This document shows positions 6,569 through 14,541 of a stretch of 22,551 nucleotides of DNA, piece after piece. The notes beneath the pieces were generated by a model. The model ran no database searches. It was given only the letters and a program-made list of their open reading frames with translations, and was not told the origin of the DNA. The position numbers were made by a program, and so were the translations under genes. The stretch's first letter is position 1. The number at the start of each line of letters is the position of its first letter. The stretch is from an uncultured Ruminococcus sp. (GTDB lineage: Bacteria; Bacillota; Clostridia; Oscillospirales; Acutalibacteraceae), in the NCBI GenBank assembly GCA_902767175.1, contig CACXGH010000169.1, positions 1 through 22,551 on the forward strand. Reading direction: 5' to 3'.

Positions 6569-7366
6569 ATGAAAACAGGAATTTCTACAGGCTGTTTATA
6601 CCCTATGCTGACGGAAGATGCACTCAGAACAATGCTTTCACTCGGTTTTGATACCTTTGAAATTTTTTTCAACAGTTTCTCAGAGCTTGAACCGGATTAT
6701 CTTGACAGACTTCGCTGTATGCTTGAAAAAAACAGTGCAAGAGTAGTATCTGTCCACCCATTCACTTCATCATTTGAGTCGTTTTTGCTGTTTTCAAATT
6801 ATGAGAGAAGGTTTCTTGACGGCGTTGACTTTTATGATATGTATTTAAGAGCAGCTCAAAGACTCGGAGCCGATAAAATAGTCCTTCACGGGCTTAACGC
6901 CGAATATGCGTCTTCACTCAGCGACAGTGAATATTTCCGCAGATTTGCCATAATGCAGGAGAGAGCACAATGCTACGGTGCTGAGCTTCTGCAGGAAAAT
7001 GTCAATAAATTCCGCAGCAGAAATACGGATTTTATTCTCCGCATGGCTCAGGAAATACCCGGCAACGCAGCCTTCGTCTGCGATGTAAAACAGGCTGTAA
7101 GAAGCGGTATCACACCCGAAGCCATGGCTCGTGCAATGGGAGACTGGCTTCGTCATGTACATATAAGTGATGTCGGAGAGAACAGCTCCTGTGTTCTGCC
7201 CGGAAAAGGCAACTATGACCTTGAGGGATTTTTAAGGAACCTGATAAGCTCGGGCTATAATGGCGATGTAATGATTGAGGTGTACCGTTTCAGCTATGAT
7301 AAAACCGAGGAGCTTAAACACTCCCGTGAATATATAGACAGGCTTATAGATAAAATAACAATATAG
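6569..7366 (+). CDS. Sugar-phosphate isomerase/epimerase-like TIM-barrel protein
   Basis: The 265-residue product is a full-length xylose-isomerase-like TIM barrel (AP endonuclease family 2 fold). Likely metal ligands fall at the expected strand ends: His63 (VSVHPF), His107 (VLHGLN), Glu143 (LLQENV), Asp172 (VCDVKQ), His198 (HVHISD) and Glu237 (MIEVYR). Family members bind divalent metal and interconvert keto and aldo sugars or inositol derivatives, but some are endonucleases, and the substrate cannot be read from sequence. A GGAG sits about 5 nt before the ATG. It is the first gene of a three-gene operon, 12 nt ahead of nrdR, expressed from the promoter at 6430. No sugar transporter or kinase is nearby to suggest a pathway. 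Confidence 0.85.
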   Translation: MKTGISTGCLYPMLTEDALRTMLSLGFDTFEIFFNSFSELEPDYLDRLRCMLEKNSARVVSVHPFTSSFESFLLFSNYERRFLDGVDFYDMYLRAAQRLGADKIVLHGLNAEYASSLSDSEYFRRFAIMQERAQCYGAELLQENVNKFRSRNTDFILRMAQEIPGNAAFVCDVKQAVRSGITPEAMARAMGDWLRHVHISDVGENSSCVLPGKGNYDLEGFLRNLISSGYNGDVMIEVYRFSYDKTEELKHSREYIDRLIDKITI

Positions 7367-7378
7367 GAGGAATATATA

Positions 7379-7834
7379 ATGAAATGTCCATTCTGCGGAT
7401 GTGAAGAAAGCAAGGTAGTGGATTCAAGACCTACAGATGAGGGGGAAAGAATAAGACGCCGCCGTGAGTGCTTCAACTGCTCAAAGCGTTTCACCACCTA
7501 CGAGATAATCGAAACAACTCCTATTATGGTAATAAAGCGAGACAACACCCGTGAGCCTTACAACAGACAGAAGCTTACTAAGGGAATACTCCGTGCCTGT
7601 GAAAAGCGCCCTATCTCCCTTGATCAGATAGACCTTATAGTTGATAAGGTCGAGGCAAAAATTCAGAACACACTTGACAGGGAGGTACCCTCAGAACGGA
7701 TAGGAGAATACACCATGGAGGTACTCAAGGACGTGGACGAGGTAGCGTATGTCCGTTTTGCCTGTGTTTACAGACAGTTTCAGGATATACATACCTTCAT
7801 GGACGAGCTTAAGCGTCTTATAGAAGAAAAATGA
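7379..7834 (+). CDS. nrdR: Transcriptional repressor NrdR
   Basis: The 151-residue product has both NrdR parts. The first is an N-terminal zinc ribbon (MKCPFCGCEES, Cys3/Cys6, paired with Cys31/Cys34 in CFNCSKRFTTYE, separated by the RIRRRRE basic segment). The second is an ATP-cone domain (about 49-139, starting near VIKRDNTREPYNRQKL). NrdR senses ATP/dATP and represses ribonucleotide reductase genes by binding NrdR boxes. The length is typical. It starts at an ATG with AGGAGG 7 nt upstream, between two metabolic TIM-barrel genes with 12- and 15-nt gaps. No ribonucleotide reductase gene is in the window, so its targets lie elsewhere. The identification is near certain. Confidence 0.97.
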   Translation: MKCPFCGCEESKVVDSRPTDEGERIRRRRECFNCSKRFTTYEIIETTPIMVIKRDNTREPYNRQKLTKGILRACEKRPISLDQIDLIVDKVEAKIQNTLDREVPSERIGEYTMEVLKDVDEVAYVRFACVYRQFQDIHTFMDELKRLIEEK

Positions 7835-7849
7835 TCGGGGGGATATGAT

Positions 7850-8665
7850 ATGATCATAGACACACATGTCCACATCGGCGGAATGCTTGATTTCGTCATG
7901 ACCGAAGATGATGTCATTTATTCCATGGAAAGATACGGTATAGACCACTGCATCGTATCGAGCATAAATGCAGCTGAATTCGACCATAACCTCAGACCTG
8001 TTCCTGCAAAGTTTCAGCATTCACAGATCGAATGCCTGAACGATGCTGTGTCCTTTGCGAAAAAATATCCTGATAAGATCTCCGCTGCCGTATGGGTAAA
8101 GCCCTATGGTGAAAAGGCGGATTATGACCTGTATAAAGCAATAAACGACAACAGAAAATATATTAAGGCGATAAAGTTTCATCCTTATCATTCAAACGTT
8201 CCGTTTGACGGAAAACTTGTCGAGCCGTTTATTGAGCTTGCACAGCATTACGGACTGCCAGCTGTCGTTCATACAGGAGGCTCAGATACCGCATCGTGCA
8301 TAAGAGTATATAATATGGCAAAAAGATTCCCTAAAACACGCTTTGTGATGGTACACATGGGACTTGGCACTGATAACAGTGAAGCCATTGAGCTTATAAG
8401 CAAGCTGCCTAATCTTTACGGAGATACCACATGGGTACCTTTGAGCAGCACAATAAAGCTTATACACACGGCAGGAGTTGAAAAAATAATGTTCGGCAGC
8501 GACTCTCCCATAGACGGCAGAGATACCTATCTGCATAACAAGACAGGAGACCGTTCTCTCTATCAGCAGTATTTCAATGAACTGAGGGAGCTTATCACAC
8601 CTGAGGAATACAACTGTCTTATGTATAAGAATGCTGCGGCATTCTTCGGAATAAGTATTAAGTAA
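7850..8665 (+). CDS. Amidohydrolase family protein (Amidohydro_2-type TIM barrel)
   Basis: The 271-residue product opens with MIIDTHVHIGG, giving the HxH metal motif of the amidohydrolase superfamily (His6, His8). Other probable active-site positions are Lys109/His111 (IKFHPYH), His141 (VVHTGG), His169 (VHMGLG) and Asp218 (FGSDSPID). This arrangement fits the Amidohydro_2 group, which holds metal-dependent hydrolases and decarboxylases acting on small organic acids or amides; the exact reaction is unknown. A G-rich ribosome site (GGGGGGA) precedes the ATG. It is the last gene of the operon and is followed immediately by the terminator at 8669. Confidence 0.88.
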   Translation: MIIDTHVHIGGMLDFVMTEDDVIYSMERYGIDHCIVSSINAAEFDHNLRPVPAKFQHSQIECLNDAVSFAKKYPDKISAAVWVKPYGEKADYDLYKAINDNRKYIKAIKFHPYHSNVPFDGKLVEPFIELAQHYGLPAVVHTGGSDTASCIRVYNMAKRFPKTRFVMVHMGLGTDNSEAIELISKLPNLYGDTTWVPLSSTIKLIHTAGVEKIMFGSDSPIDGRDTYLHNKTGDRSLYQQYFNELRELITPEEYNCLMYKNAAAFFGISIK

Positions 8666-8668
8666 AAC

Positions 8669-8706
8669 ATAAATGCACGGTAATTATTCGGTTACCGTGC
8701 ATTTAT
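8669..8706. terminator. Bidirectional terminator between convergent genes
   Basis: The perfect 15-bp arms ATAAATGCACGGTAA and TTACCGTGCATTTAT surround an 8-nt loop. The 3' side runs into TATTCTTTG on the plus strand and GTTTTAC on the minus strand. It sits 3 nt after the amidohydrolase stop, and its last base overlaps the stop codon of the opposing cohesin-like gene. Confidence 0.8.
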
Positions 8707-9554
8707 TATTCTTTGTCATTATCTTTCTTTTCCGGAAATGTCCTGCCGATACGAAAGAATATCACAGCAGCAAGTATGATAATAACCGCTATTCCTGCGG
8801 CAGCTATGAATGTTCTTTCACTGACAGAAGCATCGTTATTTTTCTCCTGTATGTAGTATGTATCGGGAGTCTTTGTCTGCTGCTCCGGTGACGTTTCCTG
8901 ATCTGACGCCGTCTCCCCGTCTTCGTTATCGCTGTTATGATCTTTCTCCCTGCTTTTTTCATTATTCTTTGACGATTCAGCAGAGCCTTCACCTGACGAG
9001 CCTGATTTTCCGAAAGAGTTCCTGCTGCTCTCCCCTTGCTTTGATGTAAGAGCAGACCCTGCTTCTCCTCCTGAATTCGCTGACGGTTTTGCCGCTGTAA
9101 TATCAAGAACAGGCAGGCTTTCGGGGCTTATCAGAATTTCTCCGTCATTCGTTATACTGCACTTTGTTACCTCAAATCTGTATTTTTCCTTTTCTTTATC
9201 AGTATTTGAAAAGTGCAGTTTTATTTTCCTTGTTTTGCCTGTATCGTTAAAGGATACAAAAATAATTTTGACATTCCCGTCTGTATCGTTATATCTGAAA
9301 ACATCATTAGGCTCTTTATCAACAAGTTCGGCATTGCTGAGACGGAGAGAATTGCCGTCATATTGAAGTTCAATATCAGCTGCGCACAAAGCGGTACAGC
9401 CTTCAAGGCTGAGAAAAACCGAAAAGTTCTTTCCCTGTTTAACTTCACTGTCTGTGGTAATGCTGCATTTTGGTGATACTGCATAAGCTGACGGAGCAAA
9501 TGTCATTATTAGCAATAACACAAGAACTGTTCCGATAACATAAAGTTTTTTCAT
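8706..9554 (-). CDS. Cohesin-like domain protein, membrane-anchored
   Basis: From ATG 9554 the product has 282 residues. A signal peptide (KK, then VIGTVLVLLLIMTFAPSAYA) is followed by one beta-rich domain of about 110-120 residues. That domain has hallmarks of the cohesin/carbohydrate-binding fold: a conserved start like SEVKQGKNFSVFLSL, then AADIELQYDGNSLRL and a final F.V...SITN segment. A long Ser/Gly/Glu/Asn-rich linker then leads to a single membrane helix (FIAAAGIAVIIILAAVIFF) with a charged tail. Cohesins bind dockerins in cellulosomes and other surface assemblies; whether this one does is inference. No dockerin is visible in the window. The start at 9554 is preferred over an upstream frame extension because GAGG lies 5 nt before it and it begins the signal peptide. 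It is transcribed alone. Confidence 0.75.
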   Translation of the reverse strand: MKKLYVIGTVLVLLLIMTFAPSAYAVSPKCSITTDSEVKQGKNFSVFLSLEGCTALCAADIELQYDGNSLRLSNAELVDKEPNDVFRYNDTDGNVKIIFVSFNDTGKTRKIKLHFSNTDKEKEKYRFEVTKCSITNDGEILISPESLPVLDITAAKPSANSGGEAGSALTSKQGESSRNSFGKSGSSGEGSAESSKNNEKSREKDHNSDNEDGETASDQETSPEQQTKTPDTYYIQEKNNDASVSERTFIAAAGIAVIIILAAVIFFRIGRTFPEKKDNDKE

Positions 9555-9585
9555 AAGCACCTCAGAAAAGATATTGTCTAAGCAT

Positions 9586-9613
9586 ATTATATCATGCATT
9601 TATAATTAATCAA
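9586..9613 (-). promoter_or_regulatory. SigA-type promoter of the cohesin-like gene
   Basis: TTGATT (9608-9613), a 16-nt spacer ending in TGA (extended -10), and consensus TATAAT (9586-9591) on the minus strand. The predicted leader is about 25 nt. It lies just beyond the terminator of the upstream gene. Confidence 0.65.
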
Positions 9614-9652
9614 CAAAACGGACACATTATCAATTGATGTGATAATGTGTCC
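9611..9652 (-). terminator. Intrinsic terminator of the C39-like peptidase gene
   Basis: A perfect 13-bp stem (GGACACATTATCA with TGATAATGTGTCC, 7-nt loop, 9620-9652) is followed on the minus strand by GTTTTGTTG. It lies about 75 nt past the stop codon. Confidence 0.75.
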
Positions 9653-9727
9653 TTATATCAGACCTGTTCGTTAACCTGCAAAGCACCGCCTGAATAGTTA
9701 TTTTTCCGGTTACAGAACATGGCTGTT

Positions 9728-11410
9728 TTATTTAACGGTTATTGAAATGTATTTCTTTGCTAAATTGCCCTCTGTGTCCCTTACCTTGACCATTATTCTG
9801 TAAGATCCTGCGTCTCTGGTAGTAAACACAATATTGGAGGAGCTTTTATAGTCTCTGAGCAGTTTCCACTGTGATGACTGCTCCGTCTTATAATAAAACG
9901 CATATTCATAAACACCCGAGCCGCCGTCAGCATTTCCTTTTATAATCAGCGTACTGCCCTTTTTGATGTTCTTTGAGGATACCGTAGAGTTATTTTTCAG
10001 AGTCTTTATGACCTTGAGAGAAAAAGTCTTTTTCTCAATTCGTGCCTCAGTATCCTTTGCCTTTATCATAAGCTCATAATCTGCTGCGGACAGCGGCTTG
10101 AACGGCACTGTTGTATCGCTGCTGTAGTTCTTTATAGTCACCCAATTGCTGCTGCCTGCTTTTCTGTAATAGTAAGCAAACTGATATTTTCCGGAGCCGC
10201 CGCTTGCAGCACCTTTAAGCCTGACCTCGGATCCGACAGTTGTCTTTTTTGATGATACGGCCGAGTTGTTTTTCAAGGGCTTTTCAACGGTCAGTGAAAA
10301 AATCATCTTTTCCAATGCGCCCCTTGAGTCCTTGACTTTTATAAGCAGCTTATAATCTCCTGCTGATACGGGTTTAAATACTGCAGATGTACTGCTGCTG
10401 TAATTTCTTATTGTTAACCATGATGAGCCTGAGGACTTTTTATAATAATATGCATACTCATATTTTCCCGAGCCGCCCGATGCTTTGCCTTTCAGCGTCA
10501 CACTGCTGCCTGTTTCAGTTTTTGAGGCAGAAACAGAAGATTCATTTGCAAGGTTTTTGACAACGGTAATATCAATTATCTTACCTGCTGACTGTCCCTT
10601 TTCATCTTCCGCAATAATATATACCTCATACTTTCCCCATGAAGAAGGCTTGAAAGTTACGGAAGTGCCGTTTGTTCCTTCCCTGAGAGCTGTCCAGCCG
10701 GACTCACCGGACTTTCTTGAATAGTATGAATACTTATAAGCTCCTGTTCCTCCGCTTGCAGCGCCCTTTATTGTAATGCTGCCGCCTTCGGTGACAGTCT
10801 TTCTATCCGTTACAGACCTATTACTGAGCTTTTCCGGTACAGGATTCGTCAGTCTGACATCGGGGCTTTCAACATACCAATAAGCATCCATGCCGGATAT
10901 GGTTCTTGTTGCCTGATTGGCATTTACTCTGCCGGGAGTTACCGATTCTGTAGGCTCAGCACAGTAGAATTCACCGTCCGTGTAGTCTGTAAGAAGGATT
11001 GCATGAGGCCTGTCGAAATCGTATGCAACTATCCCCTCCGGATGCTCCTGCAAAAGCTCTCTCAGCTCAGTAACCGCATCGTACTGTATTCTTCCGTAGG
11101 ATACCGTAATACCCTTGAAGGTATAGTTATTATACATTCCTGCGCCCCATACCCATATATATGGCTTAGCGCTGTATTCCGTTATCGAGTCCCAATCACT
11201 GTCGCCTCTCATCATAGATGTTCTTCTGAGCATCATTACGTTAGCGCACAGTGTACAGGTATCATATTCCTGCTGTTTCAAAAAAACTGAGGGGTCATTT
11301 ATATCCGTAAAGGTTACTGCCTTCGCTTCCGTTGAAGCAGAAGGGAGCATTGTCAAAGTAAATGCTGCGGCAGCCGCTGTAATTGCAGATGCGATAATAC
11401 CATGCTTCAA
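9728..11410 (-). CDS. Secreted C39/papain-like putative cysteine peptidase with four Ig-like repeats
   Basis: The 560-residue product has a signal peptide (1-30), then a domain (about 33-190) reminiscent of C39-like cysteine peptidases. Gln47 lies five residues before Cys52 in QEYDTCTLC, and His136 (RPHAILLTDY) and Asp142 could complete a catalytic set, though the usual Cys-Gly-Pro is absent. Four tandem repeats of about 90 residues follow (near 195-284, 286-376, 379-468, 471-560). Each has a GGSGxYxYxYYYK strand, a W near the middle and an xDYxxxIKxKD strand, like Ig/triple-tyrosine modules. No dockerin, sorting motif or C-terminal membrane helix is seen. The start is TTG 11408-11410, because GGAGG lies 7 nt before it and no in-frame ATG is near. 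Secretion is firm; peptidase activity is an inference. Confidence 0.75.
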   Translation of the reverse strand: MKHGIIASAITAAAAAFTLTMLPSASTEAKAVTFTDINDPSVFLKQQEYDTCTLCANVMMLRRTSMMRGDSDWDSITEYSAKPYIWVWGAGMYNNYTFKGITVSYGRIQYDAVTELRELLQEHPEGIVAYDFDRPHAILLTDYTDGEFYCAEPTESVTPGRVNANQATRTISGMDAYWYVESPDVRLTNPVPEKLSNRSVTDRKTVTEGGSITIKGAASGGTGAYKYSYYSRKSGESGWTALREGTNGTSVTFKPSSWGKYEVYIIAEDEKGQSAGKIIDITVVKNLANESSVSASKTETGSSVTLKGKASGGSGKYEYAYYYKKSSGSSWLTIRNYSSSTSAVFKPVSAGDYKLLIKVKDSRGALEKMIFSLTVEKPLKNNSAVSSKKTTVGSEVRLKGAASGGSGKYQFAYYYRKAGSSNWVTIKNYSSDTTVPFKPLSAADYELMIKAKDTEARIEKKTFSLKVIKTLKNNSTVSSKNIKKGSTLIIKGNADGGSGVYEYAFYYKTEQSSQWKLLRDYKSSSNIVFTTRDAGSYRIMVKVRDTEGNLAKKYISITVK

Positions 11411-11442
11411 TTAAATTCCTCCCTTTTAATAGTCCGTTTATG

Positions 11443-11471
11443 ATTTTATCGTGTAACACTGATTATTTCAA
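11443..11471 (-). promoter_or_regulatory. SigA-type promoter of the C39-like peptidase gene
   Basis: TTGAAA (11466-11471), a 17-nt spacer and TAAAAT (11443-11448) on the minus strand. It gives a leader of about 25 nt containing the GGAGG site. Confidence 0.65.
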
Positions 11472-11528
11472 GGGTTTGAGGAATTTTCTGTTAAATTTCT
11501 GTCATTCATACAATAATTGCATGAACAA

Positions 11529-11554
11529 TGCGAAAATTATATTGATATTTCGCA
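11529..11554. repeat. Inverted repeat between spoIIIAH and the peptidase promoter
   Basis: The arms TGCGAAA (11529-11535) and TTTCGCA (11548-11554) are separated by 12 AT-rich bases. A further overlapping palindrome (TTTCGCACGAAA) shares the right arm. There is no T-run on either side, so it is more like an operator than a terminator; its position about 60 nt upstream of the peptidase -35 box would suit a regulator. Confidence 0.35.
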
Positions 11555-11612
11555 CGAAAAAGTCCCCATTTTATCAGGATTTCAGAAAAACCGCCGCTGC
11601 AAGATCATCAAT

Positions 11613-12254
11613 TTATCCTTCCTTTTTATCCTCTGAAACATAGGGAGAAACGGTAATATTGTCAAAATCTATGTTTGCCTGTCTGTTTACAATATCCTTA
11701 ACGGTTATTACGGAAGCATCGTCAAGACCTTCTTCGGGGAGAATTACAGTACACGAGCCGTTATTTATGCTCACAAGACAATCGCTGAAACCCTTAGCCC
11801 TTATTTCGGCTTCTATATCCCCCTCCGTCTTGATAGCCGCCGCAAGTTCCTCGGCTGCACGAACTGCTTCAAGCTTTGCATTTTCAGAGGTGTCGTCAGA
11901 GTCCGCAATCTCCTTGAGCGGGTCAAGAGCCGCTTTATGTGCTTCTGTACGCTTTTTCCTTTCGGCAGCAAGAGGCTCATCAGCCTGCTTTTCTCCGCTG
12001 ACTGCCGCAGCAGTCTGAGCAGCAGTGCTGTTTTCTTCTGCAGTATTGCCGCTTTCATCTCCGGAGCTTGTTTTTGTCTGACCCGATACCTCGGTATTTA
12101 CATAAACCGTCTGTCCGAGCTGCTTTGAACCTGCATCGGCATCATCTGCAACAGACACAGGCTGTGCTCCCGAAAACTGCCAATTCAGATATACCGCTGC
12201 CCCTAAAGCCACCACCATTGCACCTATCAAAAGCTGTCTTTTTCCGAATGTCAT
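11613..12254 (-). CDS. spoIIIAH: Stage III sporulation protein AH (SpoIIIAH)
   Basis: The 213-residue product has one N-terminal membrane helix (RQLLIGAMVVALGAAVYLNW), an acidic, Ala/Glu-rich middle, and a C-terminal domain. The C-terminal pattern (SDCLVSINNGSCTVILPEEG followed by VKDIVNRQANIDFDNITVSPY) fits the YscJ/FliF-like ring-building domain of SpoIIIAH. In known sporulators it forms a ring in the mother-cell membrane and docks with SpoIIQ from the forespore across the intermembrane space. AGGAGGAG lies 7 nt before the ATG, 16 nt after spoIIIAG. It ends the operon; I see no convincing hairpin terminator after the stop. Confidence 0.92.
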   Translation of the reverse strand: MTFGKRQLLIGAMVVALGAAVYLNWQFSGAQPVSVADDADAGSKQLGQTVYVNTEVSGQTKTSSGDESGNTAEENSTAAQTAAAVSGEKQADEPLAAERKKRTEAHKAALDPLKEIADSDDTSENAKLEAVRAAEELAAAIKTEGDIEAEIRAKGFSDCLVSINNGSCTVILPEEGLDDASVITVKDIVNRQANIDFDNITVSPYVSEDKKEG

Positions 12255-12270
12255 AGTTAAGCTCCTCCTC

Positions 12271-12879
12271 TTATGAACTCATTTTTAACACACAAATGCG
12301 TGATGCCGAAATATTAAGTGCTGCCGAAACAGCGTCCTTTATCCGCTTTGACACCTCCTCGTTTCCTCCTCCCTCGCACACTATAAGCACCCCTCTTACC
12401 GAAGGCATGGACTGTCCGAGAGTTATAGCCTGCTCAGAGCCGTCACCCGTTTTCACGACAATACAAGTGCGCTTTTCGTTATCAAGCAGATCAGCGTTGT
12501 CATTCTTGTCTGTTTTCTGCCGGCTCTCCTTATGCTGCAGATCCTTGTCCGTAGCATATATATTCTTTACCGTACCGTCAAGAGTTAGCATGAGCTTTGT
12601 CTTTCCTGCGCCTTCAATGCTGGCCACCATATTTCCCAGCTCCATACTCAGTGTTTCACGGTACTCCTCCGTCTGCTTTGTATCAAACTCCTCCGCTGCC
12701 GAAACCGTCTTAGTATCTGTTTTGCCCTGCTTATTAAAAAGGTTAGAAATAAAAATAAGAGCAATGCCTATTATTCCTGCGATAACAACAAGTCTCAGCA
12801 GAGCCTCCCTGCTTAAATGTCCCTTTATCAAGCCCTCCCTCGTCTGCTGTGTATCGCATGAAGTTTCTATGTCCGACAT
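12271..12879 (-). CDS. spoIIIAG: Stage III sporulation protein AG (SpoIIIAG)
   Basis: From ATG 12879 the product has 202 residues. A cytoplasmic N-terminus is followed by one membrane helix (LLRLVVIAGIIGIALIFISNL). The outer domain has the family features (L..MVASIEGAGKTKLMLTLDG, then a PSVRGVLIVCEGG strand and helix), which form the large periplasmic-like ring of the SpoIIIA channel. The ATG at 12879 is preferred to the ATG at 12921, because the latter lies inside spoIIIAF and has no ribosome site, whereas AAGGTG precedes 12879 by 5 nt. The gap after spoIIIAF is then 17 nt. Confidence 0.92.
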   Translation of the reverse strand: MSDIETSCDTQQTREGLIKGHLSREALLRLVVIAGIIGIALIFISNLFNKQGKTDTKTVSAAEEFDTKQTEEYRETLSMELGNMVASIEGAGKTKLMLTLDGTVKNIYATDKDLQHKESRQKTDKNDNADLLDNEKRTCIVVKTGDGSEQAITLGQSMPSVRGVLIVCEGGGNEEVSKRIKDAVSAALNISASRICVLKMSS

Positions 12880-12896
12880 ACTGACACCTTTTCCTT

Positions 12897-13370
12897 TTAC
12901 TGCGTTATTATAGTCTTGCATGATATGCCAAGCTCATTTTTTATAAGCCTGCTCACTGCCGAAGCCCTTCCTGCATCGTTATGGCTCAGGGTTATCTCTG
13001 CTGTTATCATAGATATGCTGTTATCTTCGTCAATATACGTACTGACCTGTATTTTTACAGGTGCTACATCATTGTCCGCAAGTTTTGTTCTGATCAGCTC
13101 CTCTATCTGCCCGTTTACATAGCTCAGTCTGCTGTCCGAAATATTTTCCGGTATAACCGACTCATAAATATGTTCATCTTCATACTGAAAGCTGTCTTTC
13201 AGCTCCGCAGCTACACCTCCGAGCGGAATTATAACCGCACAAAGCATAAATGCTCCGAGAGTTATACGGATAGTTTTTTCAAGTGCTGTATCAGAAATCA
13301 GCATTTCGACTATCGTTACAATTACCGCACAGGTACATACCGTGACTGCCCAATTATTGATCCCGTCCAT
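12897..13370 (-). CDS. spoIIIAF: Stage III sporulation protein AF (SpoIIIAF)
   Basis: The product has 157 residues from ATG 13370. Two N-terminal membrane segments (WAVTVCTCAVIVTIVEMLI and TIRITLGAFMLCAVIIPL) are followed by an outer domain ending in a mixed beta/alpha segment (ISMITAEITLSHND, then a helix and CKTIITQ). This is the usual SpoIIIAF layout: a ring-forming domain tethered by two helices. GGGGGG lies 5 nt before the start, which is one base after the spoIIIAE stop codon, so translation is probably coupled. An in-frame start further upstream would overlap spoIIIAE and lacks a ribosome site. Confidence 0.9.
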   Translation of the reverse strand: MDGINNWAVTVCTCAVIVTIVEMLISDTALEKTIRITLGAFMLCAVIIPLGGVAAELKDSFQYEDEHIYESVIPENISDSRLSYVNGQIEELIRTKLADNDVAPVKIQVSTYIDEDNSISMITAEITLSHNDAGRASAVSRLIKNELGISCKTIITQ

Positions 13371-13371
13371 A

Positions 13372-14529
13372 TTATCCCCCCTTGCCCTGCGCCGCAAGAA
13401 GAACTATCACAGTTGATATGATAAACACCGTCAGTGTACAAAGAAGCAATGCCGTAAGCATTCCTGCAGCCTTCGAGACCGTGCCGAACACCTTGCTGAG
13501 TCTGCTTATGCCTGAAATATCCGCTGCCGATGAAAGAACAAACAAAGAGAACTGCCATACTATGCATTCAAACAATACTGGAAGGATTATAAAAGCCGAT
13601 GCTATTATCACAAACACTCCTGCACCCGACCTCAGAACATCGAGACTTCCGCTGAATGCAGAAAGAGCCTCGCTGAGCACTCCGCCGAGTACAGGCACAA
13701 AGGAGCTGACAGTAAATTTAAGCGCCCTTTTTGTAACATTATCCATTGAAGATGTTATTATCGTATTCAGCGACATTACGGTTATGAATATTGACATAAC
13801 AAGTGTTATAGCCCATTTAGCCGTTTTATAGACCGTTTCGCACAGTGAGCCAAGCTGCAGCTTAGGGGATACCGAAGAAGTAACAGACAGTGCAAGGAAG
13901 GCATTCATCATAGGAACAACAAGCTTTGAAGCAGTGAGTGACACTGCATTTCCTGCGGTGAGCATTGCAGTATAATATGACGCTGCACCAAGCTCACTGC
14001 CGGAGCTTAACATAAGTCCTGCCATTACGGGAGCATATATCGCAAGAAATCCCGAAGCACCGCTCAGTACTTCTGCTGTCCTTTGAATGGTTGAACTGAG
14101 AGGAACTATTACCGCCGCACATATACACATTGTACCGACTGCATTCTGAACTGTTGACAGCTTTTTTTCCGAAGCGCTTATACCAAAGCCCTCTGTCACG
14201 GAGCATAAAATAATTATGCCTAAACAGGCTGTAAATCCGCACAGCGGAGTGCGGCTGCCTGCCGCAAGCATATTGGCTGTCTGAGAAAGTATACTTCCAA
14301 AGCTCAGAGCTGAGGGACTGTTTCCCATATCAAGCTCAATTCCTGCCGCTGTAAGCTGTTCTCTCGTCTGCTGCGGCAGACCTCCCAAAAGCTGCTCAAG
14401 ACCCGCCGCTTCTGACTGTACTTTATACAGTGATGTATTCTCATCGTTTTCCGATACTGCGGATACATTCAGTGAAAACATCACTGAAGCAAAAACAGCA
14501 GCTAAAATTAAAATTATCCTTTTTATCAT
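13372..14529 (-). CDS. spoIIIAE: Stage III sporulation protein AE (SpoIIIAE)
   Basis: The product has 385 residues from ATG 14529. A signal peptide or first helix (IILILAAVFASVMFSLNVSA) and a Gln-rich amphipathic region precede a polytopic section with several membrane helices (among them TACLGIIILCSVTEG, FLAIYAPVMAGLML and AITLVMSIFITVMSLN). The length and hydropathy match SpoIIIAE, the largest membrane subunit of the complex. GAGAAG lies about 5 nt before the ATG; a GTG two codons upstream would be too close to that site. It starts 12 nt after the spoIIIAD stop. Confidence 0.93.
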   Translation of the reverse strand: MIKRIILILAAVFASVMFSLNVSAVSENDENTSLYKVQSEAAGLEQLLGGLPQQTREQLTAAGIELDMGNSPSALSFGSILSQTANMLAAGSRTPLCGFTACLGIIILCSVTEGFGISASEKKLSTVQNAVGTMCICAAVIVPLSSTIQRTAEVLSGASGFLAIYAPVMAGLMLSSGSELGAASYYTAMLTAGNAVSLTASKLVVPMMNAFLALSVTSSVSPKLQLGSLCETVYKTAKWAITLVMSIFITVMSLNTIITSSMDNVTKRALKFTVSSFVPVLGGVLSEALSAFSGSLDVLRSGAGVFVIIASAFIILPVLFECIVWQFSLFVLSSAADISGISRLSKVFGTVSKAAGMLTALLLCTLTVFIISTVIVLLAAQGKGG

Positions 14530-14541
14530 TATCACTTCTCA

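Noticed and set aside
9728..11410. Whether the repeats contain a dockerin that could pair with the neighbouring cohesin-like protein
   Set aside because: No duplicated calcium-loop motif (D-x-N/D-x-D pattern) is present; the repeats are beta-rich Ig-like units.
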